A stretch of DNA of 64,000 nt, from NCBI RefSeq assembly GCF_040954645.1, contig NC_092810.1, positions 9,222,185 through 9,286,184 of the forward strand, in the 5' to 3' direction. The position numbers and the translations under genes are program-made. Below the pieces are notes generated by a model, which ran no database searches, was not told the DNA's origin, and worked only from the letters and a program-made list of their open reading frames with translations. How positions within the stretch are numbered: position 1 is the first letter of the stretch; each line of letters opens with the position of its first letter. The stretch comes from Diabrotica undecimpunctata. Lineage: Eukaryota > Arthropoda > Insecta > Coleoptera > Chrysomelidae. Of the stretch, positions 17,453 to 29,004 are shown in pieces.

Positions 17453-20400
17453 GTAACTATCAGCAAACCAAACTGCGTATTTTACTTAAAAAATTGGTAG
17501 ATTTACTTGATACATAATGTACACCACCTGTCTATGGTCGATATCGATGTCAAACAAATACTTCTGGAGTATGTTAAATTCTTCCAAATATTTCTGAATT
17601 TTGTATATAAAATAATACTTATATTATAAAGAACTTCTAAAGTTGTGTGTAATTATTATTAAGTATTACCATTATTGCAGGTCGCAATTGGACAATCTGA
17701 AACCTCATCAAAAAGTTAACCATTTACCCGGAATCGGTCACATAACGAACAAAGTGACTCTAGCTACTAGCGGCTTAAATTACATACCACCAGCATTCAA
17801 GCTACCTGTGGATAAAGACAAACTACTGGAATATTCCCAAAAGTTTCCCAATATATCCTTTGTACAAAAAAACAACGATCATCGTGAGGTTAAGATCAAA
17901 AAAATTTTTGACGTGAATTTAGACCAAGAAGGAACTTTTCTACAGGAGTATATCGATAAGCCTTTATTAGTTAGTGGGCACAGATTTGATATTGGTATTT
18001 ATACTATAATTACTTCTGTTGAACCTTTAAGAGTTTATATTTACAACGGAGAAGGACTTTTACGGTAAGCAAATTATTATTAAAAATTTAAATATATCAG
18101 TTAACTATATTTAACTGATTTTTACCCCTATATTAACTGGCTTCGCTCATATATACCTAGTAAAAGCACTGATGATGGAAAATTATGTGATGTAGCCCGA
18201 AAGGGTTCTTTTATATTATTATACCTTTTATAAATTAATTTTTAAAATAAATATAATTATTAAGAGACTAGTTATAATGTTTGTTATTCAAATTACGTAA
18301 ATTTAAAAGTTTAAAATATTTTATGCAAATGTATACAACTTTTTTTCTTACATTTCCAATTTTAGATTCTGTCCAGAAAAATATTATCCATTTGATCCCG
18401 AAAACCTGGATAAATATGTTGTGGGTGACGACTACTTGCCCGTTTGGAAAATACCTGCGTTGGTTTATTATTACAACGAATTAGGATTTGGGATGAGAGA
18501 CAGCCTTAACGCTTATTTAAAAAATTTGGGTAAAGATCCCAGTACTATTTGGGAGCAAATAGAAGATGCCATTCGAACTGTGGTAATAGCCAAAGAAGCT
18601 GCTATTGTTGATGTTCTACAAAGGTATAACAAAATTTAATTATCACAAATCTTAAAAATTATGGTATTGCTACATTAGATTGTTGATAGCGTGTTCGCTA
18701 TCTCAAACCAAAAATACTTGAGAAAGCTCCGTCTCATAAAAAAAGACATTGAATGTTGTGGACTGTCTAAAGTCGATCCATTTTCTATAAAAAAATCCGT
18801 GTGTTTTTAAATGTTGTATCAATGTTGTACAATTTTCAATAAATGATGAATTCGGTTATTTTTAAATATATTTTCGTCTGGTGATATAATATTGTAATTT
18901 AATACTTTTATAGCTATTAACTATATCTTGAACTATCTGAAATACGAGGGTGGATTGATATAAAACTAGCCTTTGATAGAAAAAACAAGCTTTTTGGAAT
19001 TAAATCGATTTATTTCTCAACATAGTCCCCTTTTAGCTCGATACACTTAGTAAGACGATTTTCCAATTTTTTTTTTCCCATCTGAATAATACTTTTGCTC
19101 GAGCTCTTCAAAATAGGCCGAAGTATAATTCAGTGGCGCACCGTGGGGGGGGGGGGGTTGGAGGTTAAACCCCTCCCCCCAGGACCCTATTCCGACACTG
19201 TTACTTACACATTTTAAGGACTAGAAAAGGAAGTAACACCAAAAAAAAAATTTTCCCCCCAGAGACAAATTCTAGGTGCGCTACTGTCATAATTTGTTGC
19301 GAAACGGCGTCCTTCGAGCCATTTTTTTTAGGTTTGGAAACAGGAAAAAATCACTGGCGGCAAAATCTGGGGAATACGGTGGCTGTTCAACTAATTCATA
19401 GCCCAATTCGTGTAATTTTGCCATGGCGATGGCCGATTGGTGAGCCGGTGCAAATTGTCTTGGTGAAAGAGCACTTTTTGCGTTCCAAACCGGGACGTTT
19501 TCGACGCAATTCGGCATCGAATCGATCCAATAATGCTGCGTAGTACTCACCATTGATTGTTTTTCCTTTTTTCAAGTAGTCGATGTGGATGATGCCCTTC
19601 GCATCCCAGAAAACAGTCGCCATCACTTTGCCGGCCGAATGTGCACTCTTTGCCTTCTTCGGCGGCCCTTTGCCGAGTTTGCGCCACTGTTTCGACTGTT
19701 CTTTGGTTTAATTTTGCATCCAGGTTTCATCAACGGTGATAAATTGGCGAAAAAAATCCTTGGGATCGCGCCGTATCATCGCCAAAAGCGTCTCCGAAGT
19801 GGTCACACGTTTTTGCATTTGATCGATTGTCAGCAAACGCGGTACTCATCGCGCGGATAGCTTTTTCATGTCCAAATGATGGTGAATGATGTTGTGTACG
19901 CGTTCGTAGGTAATGTTTAGGACCTCTATTAAATCGCGGAGCTTAATTCGACGATCTGCCATAATCATGTCATGGACTTTGTTGATCATTTCCGGCGTGG
20001 TGACTTCATTTGGCCTCAAGGGACGCTCATCATCAAAAACACTCGTACGACCACGAACAAACTCAGCTTTCGAAAATTTTACTGTTTCTAACAAAGGTGC
20101 AACCTCACGATAAACTTCGTCCAGGTCGGCTTTGATTTGCACATTCGTTTTACCCTTTTTGTGGAGGAACTTAATCACCTAACGATACTCGACTTTTTCC
20201 ATTTCTCCGAAAACACAAAATTTGCTTGCTTTTGACGGCTGTAAAAACCAAACTAATTGTTTTTAAAATTTGAAATTTTGACAGACGTCATGTCATGAAT
20301 GGCAAATGTCAACACCGAAACCAATTCGGTATCAAGTAGCGCCATCTATCAAAGGCTAATTTAATATCAATCTATCCTCGTAAATAAATTCAAGGAAATG

Positions 20401-23400
20401 GTGGGAAGAGGTAATCTATTAGGAAATAAGGGAAACAGAGATTGACCATTACCGTGTCTAATAATCAACCTATTTCCTTTTGAATTGTTTTTGAATAATC
20501 CTTTATCACTATCATCTGACCAGTTGTTCAGCATTGTGTGTCCTGCATATACATAGCTAGGTGTCATCAACATATACAATTGGCTTTGGCTGAAATTCAC
20601 TTCTGTAGTATTTAATATTGTCTAAATGCTTAAGATGTAGAGCCTGAATTCATTCCGTTCAATTAATAAACGTCGATTATATTTCTTTTTCTTCTACTTA
20701 AATCTTTTACAATCCTGTAAAGAGGACTCACACTTCAAGTCCACTCGTACGCCTCCTAAGACTTCTGCAAAAGCATTAATGATATACGACAACTTTGAGT
20801 TTCATGAAAATGGGTAATTGTATTTCTAATGAACTGTTTGTAGTAGTCTCCCAAGTTCGTCACATTTGCTTTCCTTGTAGAAGGTGTTGTGGCTGGATAT
20901 TCTTGTGAAATATTTAAATCTGCATATCTTAACATATTTGCTTCTTGGATTAACCTTTCCTACTATGCGTACATATACTCCAGTATTCCACTCATACATT
21001 GTTTAATATAATATAAAATATGTTTAATATTTAAACACTTTGTAAAATATACCTTTGGATTTCGGTGTCAATCTGAACTGTTTACTCGTACTAAACCTTA
21101 TCCATTATATAAAATAGTATCTAAAACTCGAATTCGCACCTTTCTTTATGAGACTGGAAAACATAATGAAACTGAATTGCAAACTCGTTTTAAACCCAGT
21201 GGTTACAAATCCTCGAAGATATTACCCTAATTACTATATAATTACGTTTTGAAAGATAAAACAATCTTTGTAAAAGCAAATTTTAATTATTGTTTACATT
21301 AATGAGTAATACAATTTCGCGGTTTTAAATATAAAATATTCATCCCAAATTGTTTAATATTGCAACGCCACTGCATAGCTGTTGTCTATGCATTAAATAA
21401 TTTCGTGAAACTGCATTTGAAACCAGCTGTAATAGTAACGACCATCAAGAGAAAACACTGGATGACAGACAGAACGCTGCAACTTCTCGAAGAGCGAAGG
21501 AGAATCAAATCTCTCATATATCAAAACGACAGCAACAAAAACGAATTAGCAAGGTTAAATAGAGAAATTAAAAGAGCATGTAAGGATGATAAAAATAAAC
21601 ATATAAATGAAGAATGCGAAGAACTAAAGAGACATGTAAACCGGTATGAATCCCATGAACTATATAACAAAGTCCGATATCTATCCAGAGAATTTAAACC
21701 AATCACACAAACAATAATGGATCAAAACCAACATATTATAAATGACGAGAAAGGGATTGCGGAGGTATGGAAAAAATATTGTCAAAGTCTATGTGCAGAT
21801 GATCCCCAGAATGCAAATCACGACGAGGTCACTGCAGAGAGAGAGAACCAAACATTCTAAAGTCAGAGGAAGAAAAAGCAATCAAAAAGTTAAAAAATAG
21901 AAAATCTCCTGGCGCAGACCATATCACCGCAGAAGTTTTTAAAGAGACTGGAGATGTTGGAGTAAGTGTTATGCATATGATCTGCAAAAAGATTTGCGAA
22001 ACCGGAGAGTGGCCCAACGACTAGACAACATCCACTTTCACCCCTATATTCAAAAAAGTAACTCCGCCAGATTGCAGCAACTACAGAACGATAACCCTAA
22101 TATCCCATGCAAGCAAAGTTCTACTTCATGTAATACATGAAAGACTAAAAGCTTTTCTATTGCCTCAGACATCAAAAGAACAAGCGGGATTTGTCCCAGG
22201 AAAAGGCAAAAGAGAACACATCCTTAATGTCAGACAGCTAATCGAAAAAACTCGTGAATTCAATACTCATATGCTTATGTGCTTTGTGGATTACACAAAG
22301 GCCTTCGATGAAGTCAAATGGCAGCAGCTATGGTCCATACTAGCGGAAATGGGAACACCCCACTACTTAATTCAACAAATTAGAAGTCTATATGAAAATA
22401 ATAAGTGCTCAGTAAAAATAAACAACACCCATTCCGATCATTTCAGAACAGAGGCAGGTGTCAGGCAGCGATGCATAATCTCGCCAACTCTGTTTAATAT
22501 TTACAGCGAACACATTATGTGAAAGGTACTAGATGTGGGATGGAAGGGTGGAATATCAGTAGGAGGTCAAAAAATCAGCAACTTGAGATATGCTGATGAC
22601 ACTTTAATAATCGCTGCAAATCAAGAATAAATGGAACACATGATGAGATGTCTGGAGGAGAAAAGCAGAACATATGAACTAAAGCTAAATAGGAGTAAGA
22701 CAAAGATCATGATAGTAGACAGAGCTCGGAATAATCTTCAACACATTAAAGAAATTCGGGGCTTTGAACTAGTAAATAGGTTCATATACCTGGGGTTCCT
22801 AATAACATATGACGGACGGTGTGACAAAGAGATACGTCGAAGGTTGACTATTGCTAGAACAGCTATGATGAAACTGGTAACAATTTGGAAAAATTCTAGC
22901 TTAACAATACACACAAAACTAAGGCTGGTAAGGACACTCATTTTTCCCATAGTCACATATGCATCCGAAACGTGGATCTTAAAGAAAGCGGATAAAAATA
23001 AACTAGACGCTTTCGAAATGTGGGTATACCGCCGTATGTTAAAAATATTCTGGATTGATCATCGCACTGACGTATCGATATTAGAACAACTTAAAGTAAA
23101 GGATAGATTGCTTAAACAAATACAACAGAGATATTTGCAGTATTTTGGACACATTGCTAGAACAGGTACGATGAAAAAACTGATAGTCGAGGGTAGAGTT
23201 GAAGGAAAGAGATCTAGGGGAAGATCTTCAAGCCGTTGGGTAGATCAAACAAAAATATTGATTAACCGAGGGTTACATGAAGCCGAACAACTAGCCCAGG
23301 ACAGGGAAGGATGGAGAGAAATCGTGAAAAACTGTAAAGGCTTGATGGTGTCACCACAGTCCAAAAGGGATTAGGACTGGGGAGGAGGAGGAGTAATAGT

Positions 23401-26400
23401 TGATTCTTTTATTTCAATTACCCACATCAATTACTAAAGGTAGCGAAATAATCAGTTTGTGTCATATCTGAATGATCGCGATATATATCGAGCGAGTACA
23501 CTAATAGCTTTTATCTGTATCAAAAGGGATTTTTAGTATAATTTGTAAGATTAATTAATACATAATACAATTTAAAACATTAACACTCATAAATAATTAA
23601 TTTTCACTTTACATAGAATTCTTAATTTAATTTCAAATAATTTTCCAGGTACACGAGCAAAAGGAACTTTTTTGAACTAATGCGTTTCGATTTCTTGGTT
23701 GATGAAAATCTAAAAATATACTTACTAGAAGCGAACATGAGCCCAAACTTATCGTCGGCTCATTTTCCACCAAACAGACTACTGTACCAACAAGTCCTAT
23801 ACAACGTTTTAGGTTTGGTTGGAGTCGGAGAAAGTATATACCGAAGTTCTTTAGCTGTAAGGTACTTGTACACATAATAATTAAGTTCTCCATTTTGAAT
23901 ACATTTATCGTAACATTTTAGTTAACTAATCGGTCTACATTGATAATATTATAACAATAAAACACTGAAAACTTTGTTTTTAAAACTTCCACTAAATTTA
24001 TTATAATATCTTTTCACTACAGCTGTTTCGACAGAGTGTCTTTCTCAAATGATCTATTTTTGGTATGTGCTTACTCTTTATAGTCTTCAACTGAATAGGT
24101 TGAGAAGCGGAGAACTGTTTGTCTCAAGTTGGTCATTCAGAATTATGTCTGTATTTTTTAATTTGTTAATTTCCATAGATTCTAATAAAGATAGGTTAAG
24201 GCCTTTATTTTGGATTTAAAGAATTTTAAATTCGTCATTAAAAGAATGATTATGATCTAGAAGGTGAAGTGCGTATGTAGAATCTATTTTTCTATTATTG
24301 TAAGCCCTTTTATGTTCTGCTATTCGTTTATTAAAATTTCTACCAGTTTGACCGATGTAAGTTTTTGGGCAGTCGCCACATTTAAGTGTAAGTGCTTTTT
24401 ATTTGGGCTCTTGTTGTTTTTAATATATTTGCCTAGTTGTTGTTTGCTGTAAGAAGATAGTTTCAAAAACAAGTTTGATGAAAGCTGAAACAGGATATTG
24501 TACCTAGTATTATGTGAACTATACTGTTTGTATTTTTTTTAACTGTTCAAGTGGTAAGGATATATTTGATTCGATTTCTCTTCATTACAATAAATTTTGT
24601 AATCTTATGTATACTTTTTAATATTTGTATTTAATTTGCTATTATTGCAAGAACATTTACCAAGTGCTAATTCTTTTGGATATTATTTTTACTTTGTTAG
24701 AAAATTTGACTTTTTTGTTTGTTTGATACTTAATTTAGTATCTACAAATATTCTGTAATTTGGTCCACATAAGCTCTGCTTTCTAGACGACGACAATGTC
24801 TAAGAACGAATATGGTTGGAGTCTACATTTATCTCACTTCCAAAAAAACCTAATACATCATCATGTAAAGACTTTAGACTAATTAGTCTCATGAGTCACT
24901 CTCTCAAGCTACTTCTTAGGATAATTCTCAATAGAATCAAGCAGCAAAGTGAAGACACAATGGGAAATAAACAGTTCGGTTTCAGAGGAGGATTGGGAAC
25001 AAGGGAAGCTTTGTTCTCAATGCTAACACTACTTCAACGATCATGGGAACTACAGAAACCAATTTACGTCTGTTTTATAGATTTTGAGAAGGCGTTTGAT
25101 AGGGTTCAACATGGTAGGCTGTTCGAATATCTAGAAATAATTGGAATGGATGATAAAGATCTGAGACTTTTACAACATCTATATTGGAATCAAGAAGCTT
25201 CTATTCTGGTAGAGCAAGAAACAGACAAAATTTGTATTCAAAGAGGTGTTAGACAGGGTTGTGTGTTGTCCCCAACTTTGTTTAACATTTACTCAGAAAT
25301 AATTTTTAACGAAGCCTTGGAAGGGCAATGTGGAGTTCGAATCGGAGGAGAAACTATTAACAACATCAGATATGCAGATGACACCGCGATCATGGCTGAA
25401 AGTATCGAAGATCTTCAATTCCTTATAGATCGAGTCACTAAGCATAAATACAGCAAAGACAAAGTTACTTGTGGTTAGTAAAACAAGACCTCGGCGCTAT
25501 ATAACTAATTGTCAATAATGAACCGATAACAAAAGTTAACCATTTTAAATACCTAGGATGTTGGATAAACGAGACACTAAATCCGGATGAAGAAATTAAA
25601 ACTCGTATAGAAATTGCAAGAGGAGCATTTATGAAACTTAGACCTATTCTGAGCAATTCTCAGCTGAACTTACATGAAAATTGTAAAATACAGGTATTTA
25701 TAGGCTCACATTGCTTCCTATTTGGGTTCAGTCCAACAAATTCTGACCAGAATTAATATTTTTAAACAGCTTAATACGTTTTAGAATTTCAGCTATATAT
25801 AATATGTATTTTGTTTTATTTAAACTTTTGCGTTTGTGAATAATCCTTTGATTTTAAAAATTTAGATCAAAATCAGAAGAGGATATGGTGGTATCTGACA
25901 AAACCTTAGCAGTGTATCCAAATGTATGTAACAGTCACACGTGTCGTTCGAGTTGTATGTCACTGGAGTGCCAATTATGCAAAACTTGTATTACCACAGA
26001 AACCCGCCAGTATTTAGTGACAGCTGTCAAAGAACACCTGCATAAGGCTGACTGTAAAAGAATATTTCCTCCTCCAATGGTAAAGTATATATCGTTATTT
26101 ATTATTTTCTATCGATTTGACAGATACAGATTGTCGTTGCCAGATTGATAAGGCTTGTTAGTACCTATCAGAAAAACTTTATTGTCATTATTAGTATCAG
26201 AAATATATCTAAAGCCGGAGATACACATGTCTGTTACTAGCACAATGGCATACCAGTACCTAGCAAGATCCAGCTACGTTCCCCAAACTGGTAAGTGTGT
26301 ACATTAACTGGCATGCTATAGTATTTTTCATATAAAAATGCGTGCACGTCATTCAAGATTTACGACGTCAGAACCCCACAGCGTTGCCAAAACATCAGAA

Positions 26401-28233
26401 TAGTTAGTAAGTGAGGAATTTTTAAAATGTCAACTATTTGTTAAACTACTATATTAACAGTAAATACACTTAGTTTTAAGACTACTGCAACACATTAAAA
26501 TACATAAGAAAACATTTTAATACAAAATTATATATTCTAAATTGTAAACTTACCTCTTTTAGAGCATTAATAGTAAAAACGTCCCGCCATTATTTCTTGT
26601 TCAAAATAATCTATCTTATATAAAAGCTTGCCAGCTTTCTACAGACTATTTAGTTGTTTTGGCATAGCACAATCACAATACACAACAATAATTAGTTTTT
26701 AAAGCTATTAATCTAAATTTAATATGTATTTATAAATACAATTTATTAATATATAAGATATTATGATCAAATTGTGTAAGAAATCAAAACATAAACAAAA
26801 TTCTTACTCTAAAAAAGCGGCAACACTTTAAACAATTTTGCCACACGCTGAACTGTCAAACAAGTATTCCCGTATCAGTTGCGTACAATTGTCTAATATA
26901 TTTAATTAAAATTATTATTTTGTGGAATATTAGACTTGGAGTTATTTCATAAAATTTATATTATTAATAATAACAAATGTTTTTGGTTATTTAATCAATA
27001 TAATTCTAAAATTCCCAATATAATGATGATTACATTTTTTTGATTATTATACCATGTTGACGCCTATAAAAGATCGAGCAGTTCCGTATGGGTTTCGTAT
27101 TATTAGCTGTGTTAGAAAAATTTGAACTCTAAGGTTGACGTTCTGGAAATTTTAAATACAAGTGACGTCACTTTATATATAAATTGTGACGTGCACGCAT
27201 TTTTATATGAAAAATACTATAGTTCCTGGCATGCCAGCTAATCGTAAAGGATTTGATTTTTCTTGCTAGTAGCACAAACCATACATACTTGGAGCATAGT
27301 ATAAAAAAGAATTTGTGGTTAAACTGTGCTTGGAGAATGTATGGTCTGTGGCTAGTAGCATGCTGTGAGATACAAGGCGCATGCGTGGGGAGTGTCACTG
27401 GCATGTATGAAGTATGAACGCGCGCAGAGAATTGTTAGATTTGTTGTGTTGGTGATAAAAATTAATCGTTTTATTTTTAAATTTGTTAATTTAAAAAATG
27501 TTTCGTTGGGATGATGAAAAAACCATAAATTTATTGTTATATATAGAGAATTAAAGTGTCTTTTGAATTCTAAATCATCTCTATATAAAAATAAACTAGC
27601 CTGTGACAATGCTTACACAAAAATTCAAGAGAAAATGGGTGAAGGTATTACTATAAAGGAGATACAGGCCAAAAGAAAAAATTGCTTCAAGATTTTCTCG
27701 TCTACCAATCCAATTTCTCACCCAAATTTTTCTTTTTTTTTTTGAGTTCCGCTTCGGATTCATTATTTCAGCAATATTTGCTTGTTGAATTCATTTTAAA
27801 TACCTTCCATGAATCCCTTTTTTTTTGTTGAAAACTCAAAAACTTTTAATTACAAAACAAGTACTTTAGTTTCAGATGAAAACTCCTCGATTGTTTACTA
27901 ACACTTGCGAGTGTAAAAATTTATCCTGCTTTTTCCCCTTGCCAGTATAGGCAAGCGATTTACTGGCATGCCAATTACTAGCAAATGTGTTTTGTGCTTG
28001 CCAGTTACTGGCCTATGCCAGCTACTTTCCCAATTGACTGGCATGTGTGTACCCGGCTTTAGTCTTCAATAATCAATTATTTTAAAGTATTATATTCAAA
28101 TAAATAGCTGGATTTATTTTAGAGTCAAGAAGAAGCTGCCAAAGGTATAGATGTGGACCAGTACTCACCTGAAAATCAACTACAGTACAAATGGTTCCAG
28201 GGGAAGTGTATTTTGGACGCCTCCTGGTGTTAA
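17133..28233 (+). CDS. TTLL15: Tubulin tyrosine ligase-like protein (TTLL15-like)
   Basis: Spliced gene. Exons visible: 17,133-17,452; 17,681-18,064; 18,366-18,623; 23,649-23,861; 25,866-26,079; 28,123-28,233. All junctions are AG/GT with matching phases, and together they total 1,500 bp (499 residues plus stop). The first exon with the ATG was not identified; the 5' acceptor at 17,131-17,132 is phase 0. The protein has an N-terminal membrane segment (YTILSVVLGGVAVLTVIAI), then a TTL ATP-grasp domain with KPHQKVNHLPGIGHITNKV, FLQEYIDKPLLVSGHRFD, VYIYNGEGLLRFC, FFELMRFDFLVDENLKIYL and LEANMSPNLSS. A C-terminal Cys-rich tail (CNSHTCRSSCMSLECQLC) follows. TTLL enzymes add glutamate or glycine chains to tubulin; the exact reaction here is inferred. 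The annotation as TTLL15 rests on the overall layout (membrane anchor, EANMSPNLSS). Confidence 0.9.
17681..18064 (+). CDS. TTLL15: TTLL15-like exon, ATP-grasp N-terminal part
   Basis: Starts after TTGCAG and ends CG before gtaagc. It encodes KPHQKVNHLPGIGHITNKV, SFVQKNNDHREVKIK and FLQEYIDKPLLVSGHRFDIG, the nucleotide-binding half of the TTL domain. Confidence 0.92.
18366..18623 (+). CDS. TTLL15: TTLL15-like exon, central TTL domain
   Basis: Starts after TTTTAG and ends AG before gtataa. It encodes FCPEKYYPFDPENLDKYVV, GDDYLPVWKIP and IEDAIRTVVIAKEAAIVDVL. The next intron is 5 kb and holds the mariner and LINE insertions. Confidence 0.9.
18945..20380 (-). mobile_element. Mariner transposon, inactivated
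   Basis: Flanked by TA on both sides (18,943-18,944 and 20,381-20,382), with imperfect inverted ends (cgagggtggattgatat and, in reverse, cgaggatagattgatat). The minus strand carries a mariner transposase in pieces. N-terminal HTH region at 19,846-20,178 (KFLHKKGKTNVQIKADL; RVHNIIHHHLDMKKLSAR); then FITVDETWMQN with the first catalytic Asp near 19,710; a segment at 19,396-19,626; and PYSPDFAASDFFLFP with the third Asp near 19,345. Frameshifts and a stop after WMQN make it inactive. A MITE (19,131-19,286) is nested in it. Confidence 0.92.
19131..19286. mobile_element. MITE nested in the mariner (hAT-like)
   Basis: 156 bp with inverted ends CAGTGGCGCACC and (reverse) CAGTAGCGCACC. The flanks gtataatt and tcataatt agree at 6 of 8 positions, fitting an 8-bp hAT-type target duplication that has decayed. 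A run of 13 G lies near the left end. A related fragment is at 63,102-63,165. Confidence 0.65.
20383..21355. other. Intron sequence without recognisable feature
   Basis: AT-rich part of the large TTLL intron; no coding region or repeat end identified. Confidence 0.5.
21358..23385 (+). mobile_element. LINE with near-complete RT, inactivated
   Basis: A 5'-truncated LINE inside the TTLL intron. It encodes in order a charged linker (21,360-21,860), KNRKSPGADHITAEVFKETG, TPIFKKVTPPDCSNYRTITL, QAGFVPGKGKREHIL, CFVDYTKAFDEV (palm block A), GVRQRCIISPTLFNIYSE, RYADDTLII (catalytic block at about 22,590), FIYLGFLITYDGRCDKEI, and the C-terminal half ending near 23,374. Breaks: a frame change near 21,860, TAG at about 22,022, TGA at about 22,520 and TAA at about 22,628. 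The final 247-residue frame is intact. It is a moderately young dead copy in the same orientation as the host gene. Confidence 0.9.
23649..23861 (+). CDS. TTLL15: TTLL15-like exon with Mg/ATP-binding motif
   Basis: Starts after TTTTCCAG and ends AG before gtactt. It encodes NFFELMRFDFLVDENLKIYL and LEANMSPNLSSAHFPPNR, the conserved acidic and Asn residues of the TTL active site. Confidence 0.93.
24000..24430 (-). mobile_element. Penelope-like element relic, GIY-YIG endonuclease
   Basis: The minus strand encodes LKCGDCPKTYIGQTGRNFNK, then RIAEHKRAYNNRKIDSTYA and LHLLDHNHSFNDEFKIL, the C-terminal GIY-YIG nuclease typical of Penelope-like retroelements. A stop follows, then LSLLESMEINKLK. The 3' end has the block ctctgtcgaaacag common at the ends of such elements. 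No RT core was found next to it, so the copy is truncated. Confidence 0.82.
24790..25715 (+). mobile_element. LINE RT fragment in TTLL intron
   Basis: 24,816-25,478 is open for 220 residues: FRLISLMSHSLKLLLRIIL, KQFGFRGGLGTREALF, VCFIDFEKAFDRVQHGRL, GVRQGCVLSPTLFNIYSEI and RYADDTAIM (catalytic Asp pair intact). The frame breaks after KVTCG; the next blocks, FKYLGCWINETLNPDEEI and GAFMKL, are in another frame. Both ends of the element are missing. Confidence 0.87.
25866..26079 (+). CDS. TTLL15: TTLL15-like exon, Cys-rich tail
   Basis: Starts after TTTAG and ends ATG before gtaaag (phase 0). It encodes a segment with eight cysteines (NSHTCRSSCMSLECQLCKTC) that looks like a metal-binding or disulfide-rich tail, followed by YLVTAVKEHLHKADCKRIF. 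Confidence 0.88.
26316..27222. mobile_element. Nested element with 36-bp perfect inverted repeats
   Basis: 26,316-26,351 and 27,187-27,222 are exact reverse complements over 36 bp (starting ctatagtatttttcat). The interior, about 830 bp, is non-coding. It splits a subterminal ctggcatg repeat of the outer element, so it probably inserted later. Confidence 0.7.
27498..27700 (+). pseudogene. MADF/Myb-like domain fragment
   Basis: Starts FRWDDEKTINLLLYIE, then after a stop and frame change LNSKSSLYKNKLACDNAYTK, IQEKMGEG and TIKEIQAKRKNCFKIFSS. This is the pattern of the MADF-like DNA-binding partner protein of Harbinger transposons. It is broken and not functional. Confidence 0.65.
28123..28233 (+). 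CDS. TTLL15: TTLL15-like last exon
   Basis: Starts after TTTTAG at phase 0 and encodes SQEEAAKGIDVDQYSPENQL ... KWFQGKCILDASWC, then TAA at 28,231-28,233. The acidic and Trp/Cys-containing end fits the C-terminus of this TTLL group. Confidence 0.88.
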   Translation, partial: SQEEAAKGIDVDQYSPENQLQYKWFQGKCILDASWC

Positions 28234-28297
28234 TTTTTAGAATTAATAGAATAGAGAAATGATATAAAATAATATTTATTTTATAATAACAAATTAC

Positions 28298-28303
28298 AAT
28301 AAA
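28298..28303 (+). terminator. Probable poly(A) signal of the TTLL gene
   Basis: AATAAA 65 bp after the stop codon. Confidence 0.55.
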
Positions 28304-28309
28304 TTCAGT

Positions 28310-28985
28310 GCCATTTCATTTAGATTTGATACTCAGCAATCCTAATTAAGTGGTAATTAAAAAATATTTCAATATTATTTATTTTAAAATGTGTTTATAT
28401 TTATATTTTTTCAGAACTAATAACTTGAGTCTTTTAAAAAGTTTGTTATTTTACTGGCAGTTTTATGTATAATACCATTTTAATTTTATGGTAAATATAA
28501 GAATCAATTTCATTAAATATAACTACGGTTAAGTTCATGGCTAAATGAAAAGGCATTAAAAATCCACATTGTGTTTTTAATCTTAAATTGTTTTTTCCCC
28601 TTTATGATTAAAATGAAAAATAAAAATGGTAGAACACTTTCTTTTTTTTTTTTTAAAGATGTATCCTACATTACTAATCTCTGCTCATAGTCGGTTCCAA
28701 GCCTGGATAAAAGAGGATTGATCGGCTAGGTTAGCAATCGACCGATTGTAAAGCAAAATAAGCCTCAAAGAATACATGGGTAGTGAAAAAAAGGGAAATC
28801 TCCCCCTTAAGAAGGTCCAAAATTAAAGAAAAGCTATTATTTATGTCTTTTATATACATTGGGTTTATCTTTTTTATGTCTTTTGGTTGGTATTTCATTG
28901 GAATTAGATTTATGATTCAGAAAATATGTTAGGGGGAGATTAAAGGCAAACTGTAGGTATATAAATGAGTCCAAAAGTCTTTATT
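28310..28985. other. No recognisable gene
   Basis: AT-rich downstream flank; a T-run near 28,640-28,656. No coding feature. Confidence 0.5.
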
Positions 28986-29004
28986 TCAATTAGGGGAAGG
29001 TGTC

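Larger units (their letters stand above)
26212..28060. mobile_element. Harbinger-like DNA transposon remnant
   Basis: The ends are imperfect inverted repeats (aaagccggagatacacatg and, in reverse, aaagccgggtacacacatg), with many subterminal copies of the motif ctggcatgcc and tactggc. A MADF-type coding fragment lies at 27,498-27,700 and a second inverted-repeat unit (26,316-27,222) is nested inside. It occupies the last TTLL intron. Assignment to PIF/Harbinger rests on the MADF-like fragment and is tentative. Confidence 0.6.
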
